A stretch of DNA of 64,000 nucleotides from Proteobacteria bacterium DTSAM18 (GTDB lineage: Bacteria > Myxococcota_A > UBA796 > GCA-2862545): assembly GCA_028767165.1 (NCBI GenBank), contig JARACJ010000002.1, forward strand, positions 248,001-312,000. Reading direction: 5' to 3'. Below the pieces are notes generated by a model, which saw nothing but the letters and a program-made list of their open reading frames with translations, was not told the origin of the DNA and searched no databases. This document shows positions 9,177-18,316 of this stretch, piece after piece. Every line of letters begins with the position of its first letter. Positions within the stretch are counted from its first letter, which is position 1. A program made the position numbers and the translations under genes.

Positions 9177-9305
9177 GGGGTCAGACCGCAAGCTGTTATA
9201 TCTTTGGGAAGATATAACAGCTTGCGGTCTGACCCCGACTACTGGGAAGATATAACAGCTTGCGGTCTGACCCCCCCCTGCTATAACAGCTTGCGGTCTG
9301 ACCCC
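9177..9305. repeat. Cluster of short palindromic intergenic repeats (four copies)
   Basis: A 28-bp unit (core ATAACAGCTTGCGGTCTGA, ending CCCC) is present four times. Copy 1 (9177-9204) is on the minus strand and copy 2 (9209-9236) on the plus strand; they form a perfect 28-bp inverted repeat with a 4-base loop. Copy 3 (9247-9274) is a direct copy of copy 2, and copy 4 (9282-9305) is a 24-bp truncated direct copy. The rest of the 312-bp gap between 9076 and 9387 shows only C-rich sequence. The unit ends in GGGGTCAGACC, an outer motif I associate with REP-like elements of some proteobacteria. No transposase gene is in the window. Confidence 0.9.
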
Positions 9306-9387
9306 CTGCGACCCCCCTGCTTGCTGCTCCTGCTCTCTGCCGGTCTGCCCCCCATCTCTCGATGCGACAGCGCCGCTCAGGACGAGA

Positions 9388-10305
9388 TCAGGTCTGCAGG
9401 AAGATGTCCGACAGCATCCCGGCCCGCTGCGCCAGCAGCACACCGAGCGCCACGCAGGCGTAGAGCACCACCGTGAGCAGCAGGGGCCAGTCCTCGAGGA
9501 GGGTCTCGTCGGGGGCACCGCCCTCGCCCTTCTGATCCACCAGGAAGATGTAGCGGAAGATGCCGTACAGCACGAAGGGGATGGTCAGCGACATCCAGGG
9601 CGTGGGACCGAGCACAGCGTACAGCGCGTAGGACAGCACCGTGGTGGACGTGGTGATGGCCTGGAATTCGTTGAGCATGGTCTGGCTGTACTGGGCCAGG
9701 TTGCGGCGGGTACCCGCCGTGTCGCCCAGCTTGACCAGCTCCGCGCGGCGCTTGTTGAAGCCGAGGAACAGGGCCAGGAAGGCGGTGCACAGGAACAGCC
9801 AGGCACTGACGGGCTGCTGGATGGCGAGGGCACCGGCCACCACGCGCCACACGAAGCCCAGGGCCAGGAACATGACGTCCAGGATGACCTTGTGCTTGAA
9901 GAAGTAGCTGTAGCTGAGCGTGGTGGTGAGGTACGCGACCGTGACCGCCGCGAAGGACGTGCCGAGCCACATGGCGATGGACAGGCCGCCGATGAGGACG
10001 ATGACCATCTCCACGAGGGCGACGGGGGCGGGCAGGGCGCCGGAGGCGATGGGCCGGTGGCGCTTCTTGGGGTGCCTGCGGTCGGCGTCGCGATCGAGGT
10101 AGTCGTTGAAGATGTAGCCGGCGGACGCCACGAGGCTGAAGGCGGCGATGCCGGCGACGACCCGCAGGACCGAGTCGAGCTGCGTGAACGCGCCGGAGAA
10201 GATGAGCGCAGCCGGCATGAAGAGAACGTTCTTGGACCACTGCTTCGGGCGAAGCTGCTTGATCGCGGCGGTGAGCACGGTCCCGAAGGAACGTTCAACG
10301 GTCAT
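9388..10305 (-). CDS. UbiA-family prenyltransferase, decaprenyl-phosphate phosphoribosyltransferase-like
   Basis: A 305-residue polytopic membrane protein. The aspartate-rich motif NDYLDRDADRRHPKKRHRP is the UbiA-superfamily Mg/diphosphate site in the form typical of 5-phosphoribosyl-1-diphosphate:polyprenyl-phosphate phosphoribosyltransferases. A second site (YSYFFKHKVILDVM) lies downstream, and about eight to nine membrane segments follow. Known enzymes make polyprenyl-phosphoryl-ribose for cell-envelope sugar donors. The start is ATG 10305, lying inside the last codons of the upstream kinase gene (11-bp overlap), so translation is probably coupled. Which polyprenyl acceptor is used cannot be read. 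Confidence 0.8.
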   Translation of the reverse strand: MTVERSFGTVLTAAIKQLRPKQWSKNVLFMPAALIFSGAFTQLDSVLRVVAGIAAFSLVASAGYIFNDYLDRDADRRHPKKRHRPIASGALPAPVALVEMVIVLIGGLSIAMWLGTSFAAVTVAYLTTTLSYSYFFKHKVILDVMFLALGFVWRVVAGALAIQQPVSAWLFLCTAFLALFLGFNKRRAELVKLGDTAGTRRNLAQYSQTMLNEFQAITTSTTVLSYALYAVLGPTPWMSLTIPFVLYGIFRYIFLVDQKGEGGAPDETLLEDWPLLLTVVLYACVALGVLLAQRAGMLSDIFLQT

Positions 10306-11860
10306 CTGGGGCTGCCTCTGGCTGGTCGGGGACCTCGGAAGGCCCACTGACGGCGTCCTGGGGAGGATCGTTGTCTATCACATGGTGCTCGAGCCATAGC
10401 ACCCGGTGTTCGCCAGCAGCCACAACAACCTCGAATACCAGCGGGTCGCCGTGTTCGCGTGTGAGCACGACCCTGTGGGCGCCGGGGGCGACCACGGACC
10501 GGCCGTACAGGGGCGCGCCGTCGAGGGCCATCGCCACCTCGAGGCCGGCGGGCAGGCGTACCTCGAGGGATGCCTCGGCGGGCTGCGGGGCGGCCGCGCG
10601 CAAGGCGGACGGGTTCTCCGTGACGGGACCTGTGGCCGTGACGGCGAAGGTGACCGTGCCGCCGACGAGGATTCCCAGCAGGCAGGCGAGCGCCCAGCCC
10701 ACGGCGGTGTGGCGGGGCGCGGGGCCCTGGTGGGGCAGGTTCACGTGGCCCAGGCTCCCGGACGACCGCTCGTCGTCGGCATCGTCGTCGAGGAGCTCGA
10801 TGTCGCCTCGATCGGCGTCGAGGTAGCGCACCTTGGACGGCTGCGTGCGATCGGGGTTCTCGGGCAGCTCCTCGAGCTCACCGGCGTCGAAGGCACGGGC
10901 CTGTGCGCTGAGGAGATCGAGCTCGTCGGGGGGCTGCACGCCGAGCAGGCGCGCGAGCCAGGCGCCCGTGGTGGCCGCGTCTTCGGCGATCCCGAGGCTC
11001 TTGGCGATGGCCTGCAGCTCCCGGACACGCTCCTCGGCGGTGCCGCGGATGGAGGGCTGGGGGGCCATGCAGCACTGGACGAGGCTGGCGAGGGAGGACG
11101 GCACGTCGTCGCGCAGATCGGCCATGGGCGGGTGGGTGCCCTTCTGGATGCGCACGATGGTGTCGAAGTCGCCCTTGCCCCGGAAGGGGTGGTGCAGCGT
11201 GAGGGCCTCGAACATCACCACGCCGAACTGGAACAGGTCGGACGCGGCCGTCAGCGGCGTCTCCTCCGCCTGCTCGGGGCTGACGTAGTCGAAGCTGCGG
11301 CGCACCACCTGGGGATGGGAGCTCATGAGCGCGAGGCTCGCCTTGGAGATGCCGAAGTCGGCCACCTTCACCTGGCCCGTCTCCGAGAACAGGATGTTGG
11401 TGGGGCTGAGGTCGTGGTGCAGGATGCCGTCGGGGCCCGGGCCATCGGACGGCAGCGCGTGGGCGTAGGCCAGCGCACGCAGGATGCCGAGGCCCATCTG
11501 CACGGCCACGTCGATCGGCATCGGCTCCCGGGCGGCCCGGCAGGCCTTGAGCACGTCGGACAGGTTCCATCCACGCACGTACTCCATCACCAGGTACAGG
11601 GCGCCGTCGTCGCGGCCGATGTCGAGGAGCTGGACGATGTGGCCGTGGGACAGGCGCGCCGCCCGCCTCGCCTCCTGTTCGATGAGCTTGCGGTAGGTGT
11701 CGTTCCCCACCAGCTCGGGCCGCACCATCTTGATGGCGAACTGGCGTGCGAAGCCCCCGATGGACTCCACGCGGGCCCGGTACAGGTCGACCAGCTCGCC
11801 GATGGCCAGCCGCTCGATCAGCTGGTACTTGCCAAGTGACTTGCGATCCTCGTCGGACAC
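10295..11860 (-). CDS. Membrane-anchored Ser/Thr protein kinase with atypical motifs
   Basis: 521 residues starting at GTG 11860 (GAGGGG upstream). The kinase domain (about 12-290) shows the ATP-lysine (FAIK), the catalytic loop HHDLSPTN in place of the usual HRDLKPxN, and DFG (VADFGISK). The glycine-rich loop is poor (LAIGELVDLY, not GxGxxG). A flexible acidic linker (about 340-400) leads to one membrane segment (GWALACLLGILVGGTVTF). A beta-rich extracytoplasmic tail with PEGA-like pattern (LEVRLPAGLEVAMALDG) follows. It is probably a sensor kinase with the catalytic domain inside. The 3' end overlaps the prenyltransferase start, hinting that it may control envelope lipid-sugar synthesis (inference). 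Confidence 0.85.
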   Translation of the reverse strand: MSDEDRKSLGKYQLIERLAIGELVDLYRARVESIGGFARQFAIKMVRPELVGNDTYRKLIEQEARRAARLSHGHIVQLLDIGRDDGALYLVMEYVRGWNLSDVLKACRAAREPMPIDVAVQMGLGILRALAYAHALPSDGPGPDGILHHDLSPTNILFSETGQVKVADFGISKASLALMSSHPQVVRRSFDYVSPEQAEETPLTAASDLFQFGVVMFEALTLHHPFRGKGDFDTIVRIQKGTHPPMADLRDDVPSSLASLVQCCMAPQPSIRGTAEERVRELQAIAKSLGIAEDAATTGAWLARLLGVQPPDELDLLSAQARAFDAGELEELPENPDRTQPSKVRYLDADRGDIELLDDDADDERSSGSLGHVNLPHQGPAPRHTAVGWALACLLGILVGGTVTFAVTATGPVTENPSALRAAAPQPAEASLEVRLPAGLEVAMALDGAPLYGRSVVAPGAHRVVLTREHGDPLVFEVVVAAGEHRVLWLEHHVIDNDPPQDAVSGPSEVPDQPEAAPDDR

Positions 11861-12005
11861 GTCATCCCCCTCGTCCTGTCCTGTTTCTAGCACAGGAACC
11901 CCCACATCCGATGGTTTGCGGAGGAGGGCTGGCATCGGGCGCTTGCGGGCCTCGAACGGGCACACCCACGACGTCCTGGCGCGGCGCCTCGGGGGCTTCG
12001 GGGGT

Positions 12006-12479
12006 ATGGTGGGGTCCCGTCCGACCCCCGAGCGTGCCTTGACCCTGCTTCCCGCGACCGTGGTGCTGGTCGTCATGACCCTTGCCGCCCTGATCGACCT
12101 GAAGACCCGGCGGATCCCCAATGTGCTGGTGATCTGCCTGCTGGTGTTCGCGGTCGGCTGGCATGCCTGGCAGGGGTCGATCCTGGAGGTCCTGGCACCG
12201 GGACTCGCAGCTTCGGTGATTCTGCAGTTGCCGCTGTACTGGTGGAAGGTACAAGGACCGGGAGACAGCAAGCTGATGATGGCGCTCGGTGCCTGTCTGG
12301 GCGCCGAACCGGTACTCCTCATCACCTTGTACAGCTACATCCTGTTTCTTCCGGCAGGTCTGGTCCTGATCCGCCGACAACGCAGACAGGGGCGTCCCTC
12401 CGAACTGCAGCTGGTGCCCTTCGGGATCTTCCTGCTCGCCGCCACCGTCACCTACCTCGGGCTGAATCCACCTCCATGA
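12006..12479 (+). CDS. A24-family prepilin peptidase (short CpaA/TadV-like form)
   Basis: A 157-residue membrane protein with both catalytic aspartates of type IV prepilin peptidases: D31 in IDLKTRRIPN and D87 in GPGDSKLMM. It lacks the N-terminal cysteine/methyltransferase domain of PilD, which is usual for CpaA/TadV-type enzymes. It would cleave signal peptides of prepilin-like proteins at the inner membrane. No prepilin gene is seen in the window. The stop codon overlaps the start of the next gene in an ATGA arrangement (12476-12479), so the two are translationally coupled. The start ATG 12006 follows a G-rich stretch, and a later start cannot be excluded. Confidence 0.8.
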   Translation: MVGSRPTPERALTLLPATVVLVVMTLAALIDLKTRRIPNVLVICLLVFAVGWHAWQGSILEVLAPGLAASVILQLPLYWWKVQGPGDSKLMMALGACLGAEPVLLITLYSYILFLPAGLVLIRRQRRQGRPSELQLVPFGIFLLAATVTYLGLNPPP

Positions 12480-13816
12480 TCCGCTGCCTGCTCCTGTCGA
12501 TCCTCCCGCTCCTGGCACCCGTGGCCATGGCGCAGTCGGTCGGTGAGGAGGCGGAGGAGCCCACGGATCGGGAGAGCAAGCCTCCGGCGAGTGCGCCGGC
12601 GGACGCTGGCGAGGCCGAAGGTGAGGTCGGACGAACGCAGGACGGGTCCCACGAGGAGATCCATCCGGAGTCCGACCCGGACTGGATGCCCGGCGAGCTC
12701 ACCACCGAGGGGCCCACGCAAGAGGGTTACCGCTGGGGCGTGGTGCCGGTGCCGCTGCTCAACTTCAACCGCGTCGACGGCATCGGCTTCGGCGCCGGCG
12801 CCGAGATCTACTCCCGTCTCGCGGGCCAGTCGGTGGGCTACCGGGATCGCATCTCGGTGAGCACCTACTGGACCACCACCGGATCCTACGGCAGCACCTA
12901 CCTGCAGTACGAGCGCCGCGAGGCCGCCTACATCCTGCTCGGCCGCGTCACCTACCGGCAGTGGGACAACCTGAACTACGTGGGCGTAGGCGGCCGCGAC
13001 GTGGCCACGGACTACGATCTGGAGCTTGCGGGCGGCAACCACATGCGCAGCCCGCAGGTGGTGATCAACTATGCCTACCAGGTGCCCGGCAGCCCCTTGA
13101 TGGTGTGGACCCAGGGCGCCTACCGGTTCGCCGAGGTCGAGGCCAAGGAGGGGGGCCTGCTCGACCAGGACAGGCCCCTCGGCTGGGAGGGCGGCCACTA
13201 CGCCGACCTGTCGGTGGGACTGTCCATCCTGGAGACCGATCGCTGGCCGCTGCCCAACAAGGGCATCCGCGCCGATGGCGGCGTGTTCGCCGGCGCCACC
13301 TGGACCCCGGACGGCCGCACCACGCCGGTCGGCGGCGTGTTCGGGGAGATCATCGGCTGGGTGCCCGTGGTGGGCGAGGACTTCGTCATCGGGCTGCGGG
13401 GCGTCTACGAGCAGGCCTGGGGCGACAAGCCCTTCTTCGAGCAGGACTGGGTGCACGGGCCGGAGCGCGACGAGATCGGCTACGAGCAGATGATCACCGG
13501 GTACGCCCGCACCCGCTCCCGCGGGGATGGCCTGGCGGCCTCGATCATCGAGCTGCGGCCCATGCTGTACCAGAGCCGCCACCCCTTCTGGGACGTCCGG
13601 CTGTACTTCAGCGTCTACGGTGAGGCCGGCTGGCTGTTCGACGACGGTGACATCGGCCCATGGCTGCCCACCGTGGGCGTCTCTCCGCAGATCATGTGGC
13701 AGGGCGCGCTGCAGCTGCGGCCGTTCCTGGCGCTCGGCTGGTTCTGGGACGGCCCCGAGGACACCACGCGGCGGGCCATCACCCAGTTCGGCCTGAGCCT
13801 GAAGGGGCCGCTGTAG
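12476..13816 (+). CDS. Outer-membrane Omp85-like beta-barrel protein
   Basis: A 446-residue protein with a clear signal peptide (MIRCLLLSILPLLAPVAMAQ, cleavage after AMA/Q). An acidic disordered stretch (about 22-75) follows, then alternating amphipathic strands through to a C-terminal aromatic/hydrophobic ending (FGLSLKGPL). The barrel region resembles the surface-antigen (Omp85/BamA C-terminal) class, including strand patterns such as GIGFGAGAEIYSR and LPNKGIRADGGVF. No POTRA domains are present, so this is a barrel-only relative rather than BamA itself. It is coupled by ATGA overlap to the prepilin peptidase gene; the functional link is unclear. Confidence 0.7.
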   Translation: MIRCLLLSILPLLAPVAMAQSVGEEAEEPTDRESKPPASAPADAGEAEGEVGRTQDGSHEEIHPESDPDWMPGELTTEGPTQEGYRWGVVPVPLLNFNRVDGIGFGAGAEIYSRLAGQSVGYRDRISVSTYWTTTGSYGSTYLQYERREAAYILLGRVTYRQWDNLNYVGVGGRDVATDYDLELAGGNHMRSPQVVINYAYQVPGSPLMVWTQGAYRFAEVEAKEGGLLDQDRPLGWEGGHYADLSVGLSILETDRWPLPNKGIRADGGVFAGATWTPDGRTTPVGGVFGEIIGWVPVVGEDFVIGLRGVYEQAWGDKPFFEQDWVHGPERDEIGYEQMITGYARTRSRGDGLAASIIELRPMLYQSRHPFWDVRLYFSVYGEAGWLFDDGDIGPWLPTVGVSPQIMWQGALQLRPFLALGWFWDGPEDTTRRAITQFGLSLKGPL

Positions 13817-14075
13817 CGCGCGAGCCCTCGTGGTCCTGGGTCCACCCGTCACCGGTGGTCCCCGTCAAAACACCTTTCGGAGGACGGGCCCCGCGCGGCC
13901 AGGAAGCTCGCCGCCTCTCCCCGAACCAAATGTCCGCCCTTTGCAATGCTTGCCGCCTGATTTTCCGCGTCGCCGTTCCTGCATGTACACTCTCCTCACG
14001 CCGTTCCCGAGAGGAACAGGGACCCCGCAACGTGTGTCGGGGCCCCGGACTCCTGCTCCACCCATCGCGCTTCGG

Positions 14076-16610
14076 ATGCCCAGAATGATCCGCCGGTCCC
14101 TGATCATGCTCGCCCTGTCTGCCAACCTCGCGTGGTCGGCGCCGGCGCAGCCTGATCCGGGCCTGCATGTGTACGAGGCCACCGTGGCACTGGTGAGCCG
14201 GCTGTACCTGGACATCGAGGAGGTCACCCCCGAGGAGGCCATGCGCAACGCGCTGGTGGGCGTGAGCCAGGAGCTCGACTGGATGCTGTTCGAGCAGCCG
14301 GTGCCGGGTATCTTCGTGCTCCGGCACGGCGACGGGCGTGCCCTCGGGCAGGTCGAGGTGCGCGGCTGGGCGAGCCTGGTACGGGCGCTCGCCACGGCCG
14401 AGAAGGTGCTCGCCGAGGAGGATCCCTCCCTCGACCGCGCCGAGCTGCAGATCTCCCTGGTGTCCGGACTCACCGCGGCCCTCGACCGCTACTCCCGGGT
14501 GCTCTCGGGCGCCTCCCTCGACCGCTTCGAGGACCGCATCCGCGGCGAGATGGTCGGCATCGGCGCGTCAATCCGGCTCACCGACGACGAGCTGCACATC
14601 ACCGGCGTCACCGACGACGCCCCCGCGAGCAGGGGCGGGCTGCAGGCGGGCGACGTCCTGGTCGCCATCGACGGCCAGTCCACCGTCAACATGCCGGTCC
14701 GCGAGGCCGTCCGGCGCATCCGGGGCGAGCTCGGCACCGAGGTGATCCTCTCCGTCCGCCGCGGCGTCGAGACCCTCGATCTCACCTTCGAGCGCGGCAG
14801 GGTGCCCCTGAAGACCGTGCGCCACGAGGTGCTCGAGGGCGGGGTCGGCTACGTCCACATCGACCACATGTCCCAGCAGACCGTGAAGGACTTCGAGGAG
14901 GTCCTCGACCTGCTCACGGCCGAGGGCGGCCTGGAGCACGGCCTCGTGCTGGATCTGCGGAGCAACGGCGGCGGGTCGCTGAAGGCCTCCGCCGGCGTGG
15001 TCGACCACTTCGTCACCGAAGGCCTGATCACCGTCACCCGTGGCGCCGACGGCAGGGCCGTGCCCAACCTCGTGCACCAGCTGCGGGCGGGTACCCGGGG
15101 CCGTCTGCACGATCTGCCGGTGGTGGTGCTCGTGAACGAGCGCACGGCGTCCGGCGCCGAGATCATCTCCGGTGCGCTTCAGGCCATGGACCGCACGGTG
15201 GTCATCGGCCGACGCACCTTCGGCAAGGGCAAGGTCCAGAAGATCTACAACCTGTCCGATGCCGCCCGGCTCAAGCTCACCGTCGCCGAGTACCTGCTCA
15301 CCGACGATCGTCCGGTCGACGACGTGGGCGTCACGCCCGACGTGCACACCGGCCCCGTGCTGTTCCGCGACGACGACGTCCGCTTCGCCTGGTCCGAGGT
15401 CGAGCGGGCGGATGTGTCGGCCGACGCCCTCCTGCCCCTGCCGCGCCTGGTGGCCGAGGAGGCCGTCGACGTCGAGCGGGAGCTCGCCCGTCGGGTGCTG
15501 CTGGCCACGAACGCCACCACCACGGAGGGCATGTCCGTGGCGCTGGCCGAGCAGGCCGAGAAGATGCGCGCGGAGCAGGAGCAGGTGCTCTTCTCCGAGC
15601 TGTCCGCCCGCAACGTCGACTGGAGCGTGGCCCAGGCCCCAGCCGCCGCCGTCCTCGACGCCAAGGTGTGGGTGGAGCGTGATCCGGACGACGCCGATGC
15701 CGTGTGGGTGCACGCCCGCGTGCGCAACGGTTCGGGCGCCGGCGTGCACCGGACCCTCGTGGAGCTGCGTTCGGACAGCTCCAGCAGCCTCGACGGCCTG
15801 ATGGTGCCCATCGGCTCGGTGCCCGGTGGCTCCATGGGCGAGGGCCGTGTGCGCCTCGACCTCCGCCCCGGGCAGCCGCCGCGGATGGACGAGGTCCAGA
15901 TCTGGCTGCACGCCCACGGCCAGCAGGCGCGCAACGTGGGCACCGATCACCTCGTCGCCTCCTCCTCGCCGCCGCCACACCTGCGGGTGGAGACGAAGCT
16001 GCAGGGCAAGGGCGCCGACCGCACCGTGCTGGTCACGCTCTCCAACCGTGGCACCCACGAGCTGCAGGGCCTCGAGGCCTACTTCGCCTGGCCCAACGAC
16101 GTCGATGTCGAGCTCGTCGATCGCGCGGCACGCATCCCGAGCCTCGCCGCCGGCAAGGAGACCCGCCTCAAGCTCGGTCTGCGCCTCGGTGAGGATCTCC
16201 CGGAGTCGTTCCCGCTCCGGCTGGTGCTGGAGGCCGACGATCACGGCGTGCTGCAGCGCTGGGAGGTCGAGCTCGCCAGCAACGGCAAGCCGTCGGCCTA
16301 CGAGGCGCCGCTGGTGCAGCTCGCCACCGACGGCCCCATCTGGACGACGGACGCCACCACCACCGCGCCCGTGCGCATCACCGACGACGGCACCCTCGAT
16401 CACGTGGCCGTGTTCGTGAACGGCGAGAAGGTCTACTGGCACGGTCCCACCACCGAGCTCGACCTCGGCGGCGTGGTGTACCACCTGGAGCCCGGCGACA
16501 ACTGGGTCGTGTTCCGGGCCGAGGACGATCAGGGCCTGGTCACCCAGCAGGGCTTCCACATGCACCGCAAGGCCGGGGGCGACGAGGCCCTCACCGACAA
16601 CGGCGACTGA
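14076..16610 (+). CDS. S41-family C-terminal processing protease with PDZ and C-terminal beta domains
   Basis: 844 residues from ATG 14076 (ATG 14085 is equally plausible; no strong Shine-Dalgarno). A signal peptide ending SAPAQ is followed by a helical N-terminal region and a PDZ domain (about 165-245, GIGASIRL...GLQAGDVLVAIDGQ). The S41 core contains the catalytic serine in TASGAE and lysine in FGKGKVQ. About 400 further residues form beta-rich, CARDB-like repeats. Known relatives trim or degrade envelope proteins from the C terminus in the periplasm. The long beta tail is unusual for a housekeeping CtpA and suggests substrate recruitment or surface location (inference). It converges on tlyA with a 3-bp gap. 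Confidence 0.85.
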   Translation: MPRMIRRSLIMLALSANLAWSAPAQPDPGLHVYEATVALVSRLYLDIEEVTPEEAMRNALVGVSQELDWMLFEQPVPGIFVLRHGDGRALGQVEVRGWASLVRALATAEKVLAEEDPSLDRAELQISLVSGLTAALDRYSRVLSGASLDRFEDRIRGEMVGIGASIRLTDDELHITGVTDDAPASRGGLQAGDVLVAIDGQSTVNMPVREAVRRIRGELGTEVILSVRRGVETLDLTFERGRVPLKTVRHEVLEGGVGYVHIDHMSQQTVKDFEEVLDLLTAEGGLEHGLVLDLRSNGGGSLKASAGVVDHFVTEGLITVTRGADGRAVPNLVHQLRAGTRGRLHDLPVVVLVNERTASGAEIISGALQAMDRTVVIGRRTFGKGKVQKIYNLSDAARLKLTVAEYLLTDDRPVDDVGVTPDVHTGPVLFRDDDVRFAWSEVERADVSADALLPLPRLVAEEAVDVERELARRVLLATNATTTEGMSVALAEQAEKMRAEQEQVLFSELSARNVDWSVAQAPAAAVLDAKVWVERDPDDADAVWVHARVRNGSGAGVHRTLVELRSDSSSSLDGLMVPIGSVPGGSMGEGRVRLDLRPGQPPRMDEVQIWLHAHGQQARNVGTDHLVASSSPPPHLRVETKLQGKGADRTVLVTLSNRGTHELQGLEAYFAWPNDVDVELVDRAARIPSLAAGKETRLKLGLRLGEDLPESFPLRLVLEADDHGVLQRWEVELASNGKPSAYEAPLVQLATDGPIWTTDATTTAPVRITDDGTLDHVAVFVNGEKVYWHGPTTELDLGGVVYHLEPGDNWVVFRAEDDQGLVTQQGFHMHRKAGGDEALTDNGD

Positions 16611-16613
16611 TCC

Positions 16614-17360
16614 TCAGGCCTCGGGCTTTCGCAGGTGCAGGAAGTACTCGACGTTGCCGGCCTTGGCGCCCGCGACGGGGCAGTCCATGCCGCCGAGCAC
16701 CTCGAACCCCTGCTCCGCCGCATCCTCGGTGACGGATGCGATGGCCTGGGTGCGCGCGGCGTCGTCCCGGACCTTGCCGCCCTTCTTGATCGCGCTCTTG
16801 CCGGCCTCGAACTGTGGCTTGACCAGCAGCACGGCCTCGCCCCCGGCGCTGAGCAGACGCAGCACGGTGGGAAGGATGAGCTTGAGCGAGATGAACGACA
16901 GGTCGCCCACGATGAGGCTGACCGGCTCGGGCAGGGCCTCGAGGTGGCGGGCGTTGACGCCCTCCATGTTCACGACCCGTGCGTCCTGCAGCAGGCGGTT
17001 GTGCAGCTGGCCACGGCCGACGTCGACCGCGTAGACCCGGGTGGCGCCCCGGTGCAGCAGCACCTCGGTGAACCCGCCGGTGGACGCGCCCAGATCCGCG
17101 CAGGTGCGGCCCTCGGCGGACACGCCGAAGGGATCGAGCACGCCCAGCAGCTTGAGCGCGCCCCGGCCGACCCACTGGTGGTCGGTGGAGCGCAGCTCGA
17201 TGGCCTGGTCGGGGCGGACCTGCGTGGAGGCCTTCTTGGCGACCAGGCCGTCGACGGTGACCCCGCCCTCTTCGATCAGCTCACGGGCCCGGTGGCGGGA
17301 CGCGGCGAGGCCGCGCTTGACCAGCAGGGTGTCGAGGCGGATGAGGCGGGGCCGACCCAT
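16614..17360 (-). CDS. tlyA: TlyA-type rRNA 2'-O-methyltransferase
   Basis: 248 residues: an N-terminal S4 RNA-binding domain (about 6-65, RLDTLLVKRGLAASRHRARELI) and an FtsJ-like SAM methyltransferase domain with the glycine-rich motif ADLGASTGGFTEVLL. K/D residues of the FtsJ tetrad are visible in VGDLSFISL and LVKPQFEAGK. TlyA enzymes 2'-O-methylate rRNA (C1409/C1920 in mycobacteria). The start ATG 17360 shares one base with the stop of the upstream polyprenyl synthase (TGATG), so the genes form an operon. The length is typical of the family. Confidence 0.92.
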   Translation of the reverse strand: MGRPRLIRLDTLLVKRGLAASRHRARELIEEGGVTVDGLVAKKASTQVRPDQAIELRSTDHQWVGRGALKLLGVLDPFGVSAEGRTCADLGASTGGFTEVLLHRGATRVYAVDVGRGQLHNRLLQDARVVNMEGVNARHLEALPEPVSLIVGDLSFISLKLILPTVLRLLSAGGEAVLLVKPQFEAGKSAIKKGGKVRDDAARTQAIASVTEDAAEQGFEVLGGMDCPVAGAKAGNVEYFLHLRKPEA

Positions 17361-18211
17361 CAGACCGTGCGCTCGACGGTGAAGGTGGCCAGGTCGATCA
17401 GCAGCTGGGGATCGGGGAGCTGACGGGCAGCCTCCTTGGCGATCTCGGCCTGCTTGTGGGCCCAGGCGCGGGTCTCGTCGACGCCGAGCAGGCGCACGTA
17501 GGAGGGGTTGCCCTCGTCGCCGTCGTCCTGGTCCGCATCGAGGATGTCGTCGGCGAGCTGGAAGGCGAAGCCCAGGGCGGCGCCGTAGGTCTTGATGGCC
17601 TCGAGCTGCTCGTGGTTGGCACCGGCGGCCAGACCACCGAGCACGGCGGCGCACTGCAGCAGGGCGCCGGTCTTCAGCCGGTGGATGCGCTCGAGGGTCT
17701 CCGCGGTGGTGGCACCGCCACCGAGGCGGATGTCGGCGACCTGACCGCCGACCATGCCGCGGTAGCCGGACGCGCGGGCGAGGATGGCGACCATCTCGAT
17801 CTTGGTGGAGGGATCGTGGTGCTCGTCCTCGGCCAGCAGGTCGAAGGCCTCGGTGAGCAGGGCGTCGCCGGCGAGGATGGCCATGGCCTCGTCGTATGCC
17901 TTGTGCACCGTGGGCCGGCCGCGACGCTCGTCGTCGTCGTCCATGGCGGGGAGGTCGTCGTGCACCAGGCTGTAGGTGTGGATCATCTCGACCGCAGCGG
18001 CGGGCGCCATCGCGGGGGCGAGGTGCTCGTGGCCGAGGGCCTTGAAGACGGCCATCGTGATCAGGGGCCGCACGCGCTTGCCACCGCCGAACAGGGGGTA
18101 GCGCATCACCTCGCTGAAGTCCGCGGGCCAGGAGTCGCCCAGCAGCGGCTCCATGTAGGTGTCCAGCAGCTCGCGGTGCTGGCTCATCCACTCGTGAAGA
18201 TCGATGGTCAT
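17360..18211 (-). CDS. ispA: Short-chain polyprenyl diphosphate synthase (farnesyl/geranylgeranyl type)
   Basis: 283 residues. The first aspartate-rich motif is DDLPAMDDDD and the second LADDILD. The KTGALL and GGGKRVRP segments complete an IspA-like trans-prenyltransferase. It condenses IPP with allylic diphosphates in the cytoplasm to make isoprenoid precursors. The start is ATG 18211 with GGAGG seven bases upstream. It overlaps tlyA by one base, a neighbour arrangement common in proteobacteria. The product length (C15 or C20) cannot be decided from the motif by eye. Confidence 0.92.
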   Translation of the reverse strand: MTIDLHEWMSQHRELLDTYMEPLLGDSWPADFSEVMRYPLFGGGKRVRPLITMAVFKALGHEHLAPAMAPAAAVEMIHTYSLVHDDLPAMDDDDERRGRPTVHKAYDEAMAILAGDALLTEAFDLLAEDEHHDPSTKIEMVAILARASGYRGMVGGQVADIRLGGGATTAETLERIHRLKTGALLQCAAVLGGLAAGANHEQLEAIKTYGAALGFAFQLADDILDADQDDGDEGNPSYVRLLGVDETRAWAHKQAEIAKEAARQLPDPQLLIDLATFTVERTV

Positions 18212-18248
18212 GATTCCTCCGGATGCCCTCTGTACCAAGAACGGCGAG

Positions 18249-18268
18249 ACCACGCCCGTGGGCGTGGT
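18249..18268 (-). terminator. Hairpin downstream of the TonB cluster
   Basis: ACCACGCC and GGCGTGGT form an 8-bp stem closed by a 4-base loop, between the end of the last TonB-domain gene (18317) and the ispA start (18211). There is no long T-run. It uses the same ACCACGCC stem as the hairpin at 20217-20243. Confidence 0.5.
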
Positions 18269-18316
18269 GACTCCTGCGCAATCGTTGACGGACGCCGGCG
18301 TGTGGGTGGCCTCAGG

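Noticed and set aside
9177-9305. CRISPR array
   Set aside because: Copies are in both orientations, the spacing is irregular (4, 10, 7 bp) and there are no unique spacers of uniform size or cas genes.
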